Origin: an uncultured Erysipelotrichaceae bacterium
Lineage (GTDB): Bacteria; Bacillota_I; Bacilli_A; Erysipelotrichales; Coprobacillaceae
Direction of reading: 5' to 3'
NCBI GenBank assembly: GCA_900550005.1
Contig: URQL01000110.1
Coordinates: 1 to 5,970, forward strand
DNA length: 5,970 nt
Part shown: positions 1 to 5,970 of the stretch, piece by piece
How positions within the stretch are numbered: the stretch's first letter is position 1
Layout: each line of letters opens with the position of its first letter
Notes under the pieces: generated by a model
Told to the model about the DNA's origin: nothing
Database searches by the model: none
Seen by the model: only the letters and a program-made list of their open reading frames with translations
Position numbers and translations under genes: made by a program

Positions 1-881
1 ATGTATTGAAAATGAGAATGAAATTAAAAAAAGAGAAACCAGACTGTTTATTAGTCATGGATTTGGCTAGTTGCTTAATATCGATACCAGCATCATTTGG
101 GTTAGATATTAAAATAATTGTTTCTGAAAGAAATTCCCCACAAAATTTTCCAGGTAAACCAATTGTGGCAAAACTATCTAGGTTTTTAATGCAATTTGCA
201 AATGGCTTCGTATTCCAAACGCTCGATGCTAAATCATTTTATGAAAAAATCACAAATAATAGAGGTGTAATTATACCAAATCCATTAATTATAAATGAAC
301 TTCCTGAACCTTATTATGGAATAAGAAAAAAAGAAATAGTTACAGCTGGTAGATTGACATCGCAAAAAAATCAAGAGTTATTAATTAGGGCTTATTCATT
401 AATAAATAAAAAATTTCCAGAATATAATCTTATAATTTATGGTGAAGGTGAATTAAGAGAATATTTAGAAAATATATGTGTTAATTTAAAAATAGAAAAT
501 CAAGTTTTTTTTCCAGGAAATATTCCAAACTTGCTTGATAAAATAAGAACTTCTTCACTATTTGTAATGTCATCTGACTATGAAGGAATGCCAAATGCAT
601 TATTAGAGGCAATGGCACTTGGATTACCATGCATTTCTACTGATTGTCCTTGTGGTGGACCAAAAGCAGTGATTAATAATAACATTAATGGTGTGTTAGT
701 ACCAGTAAAAGATGAGATTTTATTAGCTAAAAAAATGGATTATTTATTATCTAACCAAGTTTACGCCAATTCTTTGGGTGAAAAAGCGTGCTCAATAAGA
801 AATGAATTAGATTCAGAGATAATATGCGAAAAATGGTTAAAATATATACAAAATTTAGAGGGTGGGATGTCAAATAAATGA
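1..881 (+). CDS. Family-4 (GT-B fold) glycosyltransferase, 5' end outside the window
   Basis: Probable cytoplasmic or membrane-associated glycosyltransferase that adds one sugar from a nucleotide-sugar donor to the lipid-linked repeat unit. The frame is open to the left edge (first full codon at base 3), so the TTG at 6 and nearby ATGs are internal. The visible part opens with the end of a helix and the strand KKEKPD, which in this family lies roughly 75-80 residues into a protein of about 365. Counting from the TTG at base 6 there are 291 residues. SERNSP is at 40-45, typical of this subgroup. The C-terminal GT1 domain starts near GRL (115-117) and contains YGEGE and the donor-binding EX7E motif (E193 to E201, EGMPNALLE), followed by the DCPCGGP loop. 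The GT class is certain. Donor, acceptor and linkage cannot be read from sequence, although the closest well-known relatives are hexose and N-acetylgalactosamine transferases. It ends in an ATGA overlap with the polymerase gene, suggesting translational coupling. Confidence 0.93.
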   Translation, partial: VLKMRMKLKKEKPDCLLVMDLASCLISIPASFGLDIKIIVSERNSPQNFPGKPIVAKLSRFLMQFANGFVFQTLDAKSFYEKITNNRGVIIPNPLIINELPEPYYGIRKKEIVTAGRLTSQKNQELLIRAYSLINKKFPEYNLIIYGEGELREYLENICVNLKIENQVFFPGNIPNLLDKIRTSSLFVMSSDYEGMPNALLEAMALGLPCISTDCPCGGPKAVINNNINGVLVPVKDEILLAKKMDYLLSNQVYANSLGEKACSIRNELDSEIICEKWLKYIQNLEGGMSNK

Positions 882-2164
882 TTCTGTTTGATATAGTGGC
901 ATTAATTATTGGTACATATTGTTTATATGTTTCAATTAGAAAAATCTTTATTGGAAGATTTAGTTTTTTACATATTTCTGTGATTATATTTTATTTTTTG
1001 CAAATATTTCCTATTTTCGTTTCTTTTTTTGGAAATATGTCTAAAATAGAATATTATTATAAATATATGTACTTGGCGTTAACAGATCCCCTTGTTAATA
1101 TTATATATGATATTTTTTTAATTTTAACTGTAAGTTTGTTAATATTTTTTGCTAATAAAAGTAATATTAATATGAAAAATAAAGGAAGTATGTCTATATC
1201 TTTAAAAATGCATCAAAAAACTCATTATTTTTTGATTATTATATTACAATTTTTGAGTTTTTTCCCAATTATTTTAGCTATTTTGTTTTCACCTAATCCA
1301 AATATTTATTTAAAATTTTCATATTTTAATACCCATTTGGTTTCATCTATAAATAATTCATATCTATTTCATCAATCTATTGTAAAGCCATGTTGTCTAA
1401 TTAGTTTTTTTTCAGTTATTATTTTATATTTTATTAAAAGGAAAAATAAATTAATGTTAATATTTCCTGTGATTTTGCAAGCATGGGTAAATGGGAAAAG
1501 AACTATTTTTATTTTTACATTATTATCTTTTCTAATTATTGATTTTATAAAATTTAAAAAATTTAATTTTAATAAAAAACAATTTCGTTTATTTTTGTTA
1601 AAATCTATTGTTTTTTTTGTAATTATAATTACTTATTATCTAGTATATAATAAAATTACAGGAAAAAGCAATTTTGCTAATCCGTATTTATTATATACTG
1701 TTTATTTTAGTAGAATGTGTAATGTTAAAATAGCTATATATGATTTGGTTTATACAAAATCTATGATTTCTTATCCTTTTCAAAATATAATTTATGATCT
1801 TTTATTTTTTATTCCTCGAAAATTTTGGAACAGTAAACCATATGGGTATTATCCATATTTTACATCATATGTTTTTTACGGTAATGGTGGAAATTTCATT
1901 AGCGGTTATGGTTTTCAAGTTAATATATGGTCAGAGTTTATTACAAATGGAAATTTGTTAGGGTATGTAATGTCGTTAGTCTTGGTTATAGGAATATTAA
2001 AATATTGTGATACTGCTCCTGATTTATTTATATCTTTATTAGGTAGCGCTTTCGTATTTTTATATATGTCTTATGGATTTGAAAATATAGTTCAGATTGT
2101 TTATTGCTTTTTTGTGTTACTTTTTATTATTAATAAGCTAAAAAAAAGATTCCATATAGTGTGA
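878..2164 (+). CDS. wzy: Probable repeat-unit polymerase Wzy (O-antigen/capsule polymerase)
   Basis: Integral membrane protein of 428 residues that would join flipped, undecaprenyl-linked repeat units on the outer face of the membrane. It is very hydrophobic, with about 10-12 predicted spans, for example near residues 3-20, 30-52, 116-138, 168-186, 237-257, 357-375 and 405-422. A long, less hydrophobic, aromatic-rich segment at about 270-350, including PRKFWNSKP at 313-321, fits the large extracytoplasmic loop of Wzy-type polymerases. The segment NGKRTIF before a span is also typical of the oligosaccharide repeat-unit polymerase group. Polymerases share little sequence, so the call rests on topology, length and location beside a GT and a Wzx flippase. 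The start ATG overlaps the upstream stop (ATGA), with a purine-rich stretch at 857-866. The gene ends in three consecutive in-frame stops (TGA TAA TAA). It is extremely A+T-rich: bases 1501-1620 contain only 12 G or C. An O-antigen ligase-like protein is the alternative. Confidence 0.8.
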   Translation: MILFDIVALIIGTYCLYVSIRKIFIGRFSFLHISVIIFYFLQIFPIFVSFFGNMSKIEYYYKYMYLALTDPLVNIIYDIFLILTVSLLIFFANKSNINMKNKGSMSISLKMHQKTHYFLIIILQFLSFFPIILAILFSPNPNIYLKFSYFNTHLVSSINNSYLFHQSIVKPCCLISFFSVIILYFIKRKNKLMLIFPVILQAWVNGKRTIFIFTLLSFLIIDFIKFKKFNFNKKQFRLFLLKSIVFFVIIITYYLVYNKITGKSNFANPYLLYTVYFSRMCNVKIAIYDLVYTKSMISYPFQNIIYDLLFFIPRKFWNSKPYGYYPYFTSYVFYGNGGNFISGYGFQVNIWSEFITNGNLLGYVMSLVLVIGILKYCDTAPDLFISLLGSAFVFLYMSYGFENIVQIVYCFFVLLFIINKLKKRFHIV

Positions 2165-2223
2165 TAATAATATTAATTTGAATTTAGTATATTAAAATAG
2201 TATTGAAGATAAGGAGTTAAACA
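2165..2223 (+). other. 59-base intergenic spacer, the longest gap in the window
   Basis: This spacer separates the glycosyltransferase/polymerase pair from the ATP-grasp gene. It is almost entirely A and T until the ribosome binding site at its end. I see no hairpin followed by a T-run that would act as a terminator. TAAAAT at 2193-2198 resembles a -10 box but has no acceptable -35 partner 16-18 bases upstream, so no promoter is called. Confidence 0.6.
2211..2216 (+). promoter_or_regulatory. Ribosome binding site AAGGAG for the ATP-grasp gene
   Basis: AAGGAG lies 7 bases before the ATG at 2224. This is a strong Bacillota-type Shine-Dalgarno site and fixes the start of the ATP-grasp protein. 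Confidence 0.9.
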
Positions 2224-3129
2224 ATGGTCAAAATAAAAAAATTAATCAAGTTTATTGGTAATCGTAATTATCGAACATATATATTAGGGTTTATGGGATT
2301 TTATCATACGATGAATGATCAGTTGTACATTACAAGAATATATAGTTCAATTTTTGAAAAAAAAATTAATTTAAAAAATCCGAAAACTTTTAGTGAAAAA
2401 ATACAATGGCTAAAGTTATATGACAGAAGTGATCGTTATACTAAAATGGTTGATAAATACGAAGTAAAAGAATATGTAAAAAATTTAATAAGTGAAGAAT
2501 ATTTGATTCCAACTATTGGTATATATGATAGTTGGAATCAAATTAATTTTAAAAAATTACCTAATCAATTTGTTATAAAATGCACACACGATTCAGGTGG
2601 TGTTGTAATTTGTAAAGATAAAAAAAGCTTTAATATGATATCCGCAAAAAAGAAAATAATGAAATCTATGAATAAAAATTATTATTATAGTGGGAGAGAA
2701 TGGCCTTATAAAAATGTTAAGCCTAGAATTATAATCGAACCATTTATGAAGAATGGTGATGATGGAGATTTGAATGATTATAAGTTTTATTGTTTTAACG
2801 GTATTCCTAAATATTGTCAAGTTATTACCGATAGATCAACAAATGAATGTATCGATTTTTTTGACATGAAATGGAATCATCAAGAATTTGTTGGATTAAC
2901 ACCAGGTTGTATAAATAGTAATAAGAAGATTGAACAACCTATCAATTTTGAAAAAATGAAAGAGATTGCTACTAAATTAGCAAAAGATATTAGATTTGTA
3001 AGAATTGATTTTTATGAAGCAAATGGAAAATTATTTTTTGGAGAAATTACTTTTTATCCTGCTTCAGGTTTTGGAAAATTTACACCGGATATATGGAATG
3101 AAAAGTTAGGAGATATGATTAAGTTATAA
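2224..3129 (+). CDS. TupA-like ATP-grasp protein
   Basis: Cytoplasmic protein of 301 residues, full length for the TupA-like ATP-grasp family. It has the family's diagnostic blocks in order: NPKTFSEKIQWLK near the N-terminus, YTKMVDKYEVKEYV, then K119-CTHDSGG-126 (nucleotide-binding strand and loop), REWPYKNVKPRIIIEPF (about 158-174), DYKFYCFNG (185-193), and FVRIDFYEANGKLFFGEITFYPASGFG near the end. D262 and E274 in that last block are the likely Mg/ATP ligands. ATP-grasp enzymes activate a carboxylate as an acyl phosphate and couple it to an amine or thiol. TupA itself was linked to teichuronopeptide synthesis in an alkaliphilic Bacillus. Databases often label members loosely as glycosyltransferases, but no GT fold is visible. 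Placement between wzy and wzx, with uronic acid nucleotide genes downstream, suggests it modifies the repeat unit, perhaps by amidating a uronic acid. That substrate is inference; the family is not in doubt. Confidence 0.9.
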   Translation: MVKIKKLIKFIGNRNYRTYILGFMGFYHTMNDQLYITRIYSSIFEKKINLKNPKTFSEKIQWLKLYDRSDRYTKMVDKYEVKEYVKNLISEEYLIPTIGIYDSWNQINFKKLPNQFVIKCTHDSGGVVICKDKKSFNMISAKKKIMKSMNKNYYYSGREWPYKNVKPRIIIEPFMKNGDDGDLNDYKFYCFNGIPKYCQVITDRSTNECIDFFDMKWNHQEFVGLTPGCINSNKKIEQPINFEKMKEIATKLAKDIRFVRIDFYEANGKLFFGEITFYPASGFGKFTPDIWNEKLGDMIKL

Positions 3130-3135
3130 AAATTA

Positions 3136-3142
3136 AAAGGAG
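3136..3142 (+). promoter_or_regulatory. Ribosome binding site AAAGGAG for the flippase gene
   Basis: AAAGGAG lies 6 bases before the ATG at 3149, inside the 19-base gap after the ATP-grasp gene. It supports the chosen start and continuation of the same transcript. Confidence 0.9.
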
Positions 3143-3148
3143 TTTTTA

Positions 3149-4645
3149 ATGAGAGCAAGAAAATTAATGTATAATACAGTTTTTTCATTGATTTATCAAT
3201 TAACAACTATTATTTGTGGATTCATTTTACCTAGATTAATATTAGGCAGTTTTGGTACAAATATTAACGGATTAGTTAATTCAATTACTCAATTTTTGAG
3301 TATGATTTCTTTTTTGGAATTGGGAGTAGGTGCTGTTGTTCAATCATCTTTATATAAACCATTGGCGGAAAATAATGAAGATGAAGTTAGTAAGATAATT
3401 GTTTCAGCAGATAAATTTTTTAAAAGATTAGGCTTTATTTTATTTGTATATGTAATTTTTTTAATAATTTTTTATCCATTAGTCGTTAACCAAAATTATA
3501 GTTATTTATATATTTCAACTCTTGTGATTGTTTTATCAATCAGTACTTTCGCTCAGAATTTGTTTGGTATTGTGAATAGATTGTTGTTAACAGCAGATCA
3601 AAAAGGTTATATTCAATATATAGCGCAAACAATAGCAGTTATTTTAAATACCTTATTTTGTTTTGTACTTATTAAGTTAGGTTTTGGTATTCATGTAGTT
3701 AAATTAACAACATCAATTATCTATTTACTTCAACCTTTTATGATTCATTTATATGTTAAAAATCATTATAGGATTAATAAAAAGATCAAATATACTGTAG
3801 AGCCAATTAAACAAAAATGGAATGGAATTGCACAACATGTAGCATCAGTTATTTTAGATAGTACAGATATGATTGTTCTTACTACTTTTGCATCATTATC
3901 TGATGTTTCAATATATTCGGTTTATTTTTTTGTTGTAAAAGGAGTAAAACAGTTATTTATGTCACTTACAAGTGGTATTACATCATTAATTGGTGAGTTA
4001 TGGGCAAAGCAAGAATTAGATAATTTGAAAAATATGTTTGGTTGGGTTGAATGGGTTATTCATACTGGGACTACATTTGTATTTGGAGTATCAGCTATTG
4101 TAATCGTACCATTTGTAGAAGTATATACTAAAGGAATTAATGATGCAAATTATATTCAACCTTTATTTGGTTTATTAATAGTGTTAGCTAATGCAGGACA
4201 TTGTTTAAGACTTCCATACAATATTATGATTTTAGCTGGTGGACATTATAAGCAAACACAAAATAATTATATTGTAGCAGCATTGTTGAATATTATCATT
4301 TCAATTTTGTCTGTTCGAAAGTTTGGATTAATAGGAGTTACATTTGGAACATTAGTAGCAATGTTATATCAAACAATATGGATGGCTTATTATGATTCTA
4401 AGAATTTAATAAAATGGCCATTTAGGAATTTTTTAAAACAATTTATGATTGATATTATCACATTTATTTGTATGTATGGTGCTACAGTTTTTTTTGATTT
4501 AAAAAATGCTAGTTATATTGGATGGGTTATTTTATCAATTAAAGTATCTTTGGTTAGCTTTACTATAGTTATAGTAATTAACATTTTATTTTATCGTCAA
4601 AATATGCGAAATATTAAAACTAAAATATTATCAAAAATAAACTAA
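3149..4645 (+). CDS. wzx: Wzx-type polysaccharide flippase
   Basis: Membrane protein of 498 residues that would move the undecaprenyl-pyrophosphate-linked repeat unit from the inner to the outer face of the membrane. Length and topology match the Wzx/MOP (MATE-like) superfamily, with about 12-14 hydrophobic segments. The N-terminus is typical of Bacillota members: a short basic head, a first span ending in LPRLILGSFG, then GLVNSI and LELGVGAVVQSSLYKPLA, followed by a charged loop at about 75-92. A second repeat begins near residues 226-255 with a conserved helix containing LDSTDM, as expected of the two-bundle MOP fold. The gene starts 19 bases after the ATP-grasp gene, and its TAA stop is embedded in the ribosome binding site of the epimerase gene. 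Together with the Wzy-like protein it identifies the locus as Wzx/Wzy-dependent rather than ABC-transporter-dependent. The transported structure cannot be deduced from this sequence. Confidence 0.93.
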   Translation: MRARKLMYNTVFSLIYQLTTIICGFILPRLILGSFGTNINGLVNSITQFLSMISFLELGVGAVVQSSLYKPLAENNEDEVSKIIVSADKFFKRLGFILFVYVIFLIIFYPLVVNQNYSYLYISTLVIVLSISTFAQNLFGIVNRLLLTADQKGYIQYIAQTIAVILNTLFCFVLIKLGFGIHVVKLTTSIIYLLQPFMIHLYVKNHYRINKKIKYTVEPIKQKWNGIAQHVASVILDSTDMIVLTTFASLSDVSIYSVYFFVVKGVKQLFMSLTSGITSLIGELWAKQELDNLKNMFGWVEWVIHTGTTFVFGVSAIVIVPFVEVYTKGINDANYIQPLFGLLIVLANAGHCLRLPYNIMILAGGHYKQTQNNYIVAALLNIIISILSVRKFGLIGVTFGTLVAMLYQTIWMAYYDSKNLIKWPFRNFLKQFMIDIITFICMYGATVFFDLKNASYIGWVILSIKVSLVSFTIVIVINILFYRQNMRNIKTKILSKIN

Positions 4646-4652
4646 GGGGGAG
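4646..4652 (+). promoter_or_regulatory. Ribosome binding site GGGGGAG supporting a TTG start
   Basis: The purine run AAGGGGGAG (4644-4652) overlaps the flippase stop codon TAA (4643-4645) and lies 5 bases before TTG at 4658. No in-frame ATG precedes the Rossmann glycine motif, so this site decides the TTG as start and suggests coupling to flippase translation. Confidence 0.88.
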
Positions 4653-4657
4653 TAAAA

Positions 4658-5728
4658 TTGAATAAAGTAATATTTGTTACAGGTTCAGCTGGTTTTATAG
4701 GCTCAAACCTTGTATTAAAGCTATTAAAAGAAAATGAAAATATTCATATTATTGGTATTGATAATATGAATGATTATTATGATGTATCTATTAAAGAATA
4801 TAGATTAAATAAGATTAATGAAGAAGTTAGAAAGACTACAAATAAGTGGTCTTTTTATTATGGAAATATTTCTGATAAGAAATTGATTGATAAGATTTTT
4901 AATGAATATAAACCTGATATTGTTGTGAATTTAGCTGCTCAAGCAGGGGTTAGATATTCTATTAGTAATCCTGATGCTTATATTGAAAGCAATTTAATAG
5001 GTTTCTATAACATATTAGAAGCTTGTAGACATTCTTATGATAATGGTAATAAAGGTGTAGAACATTTAGTTTATGCATCTAGTTCTAGTGTTTATGGTTC
5101 TAACAAGAAGGTACCTTATAGTACAGATGATAAAGTAGATAACCCAGTAAGTTTATATGCAGCTACTAAGAAATCTAATGAATTAATGGCTCACGCTTAC
5201 AGTAAACTTTATAACATACCTTCTACTGGTTTAAGATTTTTTACAGTATATGGACCAGCAGGAAGACCAGATATGGCATATTTTGGATTTACAAATAAAT
5301 TAAGAAATAATGAAATAATTAAGATCTTTAATTATGGTAATTGTAAAAGAGATTTTACCTATATTGATGATATCGTAGAAGGTGTAACAAGAGTAATGAA
5401 AAAAGCACCAGAAAGAAAAGTAGGAGAAGATGGATTACCAGTACCACCATATGCAGTTTATAACATAGGAAATAGTCATCCAGAAAGCTTATTAGAATTT
5501 GTAGATATCTTACAACAAGAACTTATTAAAGCAGGAGTATTACCAGAAGATTATGACTTTGAAGAACATAAAGAATTAGTACCAATGCAACCAGGAGATG
5601 TACCAGTAACATATGCAGATACATCAGCATTAGAAAGAGATTTTGGATTTAAACCCAGTACATCACTAAGAGATGGATTAAGAGCATTTGCAAAATGGTA
5701 TAAAGAATTTTATATGGGAGATGAATAA
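4658..5728 (+). CDS. UDP-glucuronate 4-epimerase (NAD-dependent epimerase, extended SDR)
   Basis: Cytoplasmic enzyme of 356 residues that would convert UDP-glucuronate to UDP-galacturonate using bound NAD. The Rossmann motif GSAGFIG is at residues 9-15. AAQAGVRYSISNPDAYIESN follows. The YASSSSVYG block is at 139-147 with the catalytic serine, and the catalytic pair is Y167/K171 (YAATK). The substrate-binding half starts at about 196 with TVYGPAGRPDMA, a signature of the CapI/LpsL-type glucuronate epimerases rather than GalE; many family members have Trp where this one has the Ala after YGP. RDFTYIDDIVEG is also typical. TTG at 4658 is the only start that retains the NAD motif. Juxtaposition with UDP-glucose dehydrogenase, which makes its substrate, strongly supports the assignment. 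A GalE or UDP-GlcNAc 4-epimerase is the less likely alternative. Codon choice changes sharply at about residue 196, from T-ending to A-ending codons, though the protein is intact. Confidence 0.9.
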   Translation: MNKVIFVTGSAGFIGSNLVLKLLKENENIHIIGIDNMNDYYDVSIKEYRLNKINEEVRKTTNKWSFYYGNISDKKLIDKIFNEYKPDIVVNLAAQAGVRYSISNPDAYIESNLIGFYNILEACRHSYDNGNKGVEHLVYASSSSVYGSNKKVPYSTDDKVDNPVSLYAATKKSNELMAHAYSKLYNIPSTGLRFFTVYGPAGRPDMAYFGFTNKLRNNEIIKIFNYGNCKRDFTYIDDIVEGVTRVMKKAPERKVGEDGLPVPPYAVYNIGNSHPESLLEFVDILQQELIKAGVLPEDYDFEEHKELVPMQPGDVPVTYADTSALERDFGFKPSTSLRDGLRAFAKWYKEFYMGDE

Positions 5729-5766
5729 ACATGAAATTAGCAGTAGCAGGAACAGGATATGTAGGA
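5243..5766 (+). other. Compositional patch with A-ending codons across two genes
   Basis: From about codon 196 of the epimerase to codon 12 of the dehydrogenase, synonymous codons end mostly in A. In epimerase codons 1-195, Ala is 8 GCT and 3 GCA, Pro is 4 CCT and 1 CCA, and Gly is 8 GGT against 1 GGA. In codons 196-356, Ala is 9 GCA and 0 GCT, Pro is 11 CCA and 1 CCC, and Gly is 11 GGA and 2 GGT. After 5766 the dehydrogenase returns to mainly GCT for Ala. The counts were made by eye from the reading frame. Cause unproven; a recombined segment is the favoured reading. Confidence 0.75.
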
Positions 5767-5970
5767 TTGAGTATCGCTACATTATTAGCTCAACATCATG
5801 AAGTCATGGCTGTTGATATTATCGAAGATAAAGTCAATAAAATTAATAATAAAATCAGTCCTATTCAGGATGATTATATTGAAAAGTATTTAAAAGAAAA
5901 AGATCTTAACTTAACAGCAACCTTAAATGCCAATGCTGCTTATAAGGATGCTTTTTTTGTTATCATTGCT
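5731..5970 (+). CDS. ugd: UDP-glucose 6-dehydrogenase, N-terminal 80 codons (runs off the right edge)
   Basis: Start of a cytoplasmic NAD-dependent dehydrogenase that oxidises UDP-glucose to UDP-glucuronate in two steps. The visible protein begins MKLAVAGTGYVGLSIATLLA, with the Rossmann motif GTGYVG at residues 7-12 and the acidic residue D29 (AVDI) that binds the NAD ribose. INNKISPIQDDYIEKYL follows, then LTATLNANAAYKDAFFVIIA. This pattern matches the short Ugd type (about 390 residues) common in Bacillota and enterobacteria, so about 310 residues lie outside the window. The ATG is 2 bases after the epimerase stop, with GGGAG at 5716-5720 (10 bases upstream) inside the epimerase gene, so the two are probably co-translated. 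Its product is the substrate of the upstream epimerase. UDP-N-acetylmannosamine dehydrogenase is a related alternative, but the N-terminal sequence fits Ugd much better. Confidence 0.93.
   Translation, partial: MKLAVAGTGYVGLSIATLLAQHHEVMAVDIIEDKVNKINNKISPIQDDYIEKYLKEKDLNLTATLNANAAYKDAFFVIIA

Noticed and set aside
6..20. TTG at 6 or ATG at 12/18 as the true start of the glycosyltransferase
   Set aside because: The frame is open to the left edge, there is no ribosome binding site, and the N-terminal acceptor-binding domain would lack about 75 residues. The gene is cut by the window edge.
1405..1618. Runs of eight T in the polymerase gene (1405-1412 and 1611-1618) as phase-variation tracts
   Set aside because: Runs of this length are expected in such A+T-rich membrane-protein genes rich in Phe codons, and the frame is intact. 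The flippase gene has a similar run at 4488-4495. There is no sign of a frameshifted allele.
2178..2206. Possible promoter in the 59-base spacer (TTGAAT at 2178 and TAAAAT at 2193)
   Set aside because: The two boxes are only 9 bases apart, and no pair with 16-18 base spacing scores well. Such matches are common by chance in DNA this rich in A and T.
2593..2820. 75-codon open frame on the - strand inside the ATP-grasp gene
   Set aside because: It lies wholly antisense to a well-supported gene, has a low-complexity Ile-rich product with no family resemblance, and is the kind of frame expected by chance opposite A+T-rich coding DNA.
2224..3129. Calling the ATP-grasp gene a glycosyltransferase
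   Set aside because: Relatives are sometimes labelled this way, but no GT-A or GT-B motif is present, while the TupA-like ATP-grasp blocks are all there in order.
1..5970. A mobile element, CRISPR array, RNA gene, toxin-antitoxin pair or defence system
   Set aside because: Intact coding sequence fills nearly the whole window, the gaps between genes are 2-59 bases, and no transposase, inverted terminal repeat, spaced direct repeat or structured RNA was seen on either strand.

Overview
The window is a stretch of a Wzx/Wzy-type surface polysaccharide (capsule or exopolysaccharide) locus. All genes are on the + strand and packed as an apparent operon. The DNA is very A+T-rich, and the genes have AAGGAG-type ribosome binding sites and one TTG start. 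TGA is used as stop and TGG as Trp, so the standard bacterial code applies. The protein sequences look like those of low-GC Bacillota (Clostridia, Erysipelotrichia or Lactobacillales relatives). The genus cannot be fixed from the sequence alone.

Layout: (1) bases 1-881 hold the 3' part of a family-4 (GT-B) glycosyltransferase whose first roughly 75 residues lie upstream of the window. (2) 878-2164 is a multi-spanning membrane protein, the probable repeat-unit polymerase Wzy, overlapping the first gene by 4 bases. (3) A 59-base gap leads to 2224-3129, a complete TupA-like ATP-grasp protein. (4) 3149-4645 is a Wzx-type flippase. (5) 4658-5728 is an NAD-dependent epimerase of the UDP-glucuronate 4-epimerase type, starting with TTG. 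(6) 5731 to the right edge is the first 80 codons of UDP-glucose 6-dehydrogenase.

How they fit together: the last two genes form a short sugar-nucleotide pathway, UDP-glucose to UDP-glucuronate (dehydrogenase) to UDP-galacturonate (epimerase). The glycosyltransferase would add a sugar to the undecaprenyl-linked repeat unit, Wzx would flip the unit across the membrane and Wzy would polymerise it. The ATP-grasp protein is the least understood member. ATP-grasp enzymes join a carboxylate to an amine, and a uronic acid supplies a carboxylate, so an amino-acid or peptide amide on the uronic acid is a reasonable hypothesis.

The most notable feature not explained by gene content is an abrupt change of synonymous codon choice inside the epimerase gene, at about 5243. 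It reverts just inside the dehydrogenase gene, at about 5766. Both switch points sit in highly conserved protein motifs, as expected of a recombination patch. I saw no RNA genes, insertion sequences, CRISPR arrays, clear promoters or terminators, and no convincing undescribed system beyond the uronic acid/ATP-grasp combination.
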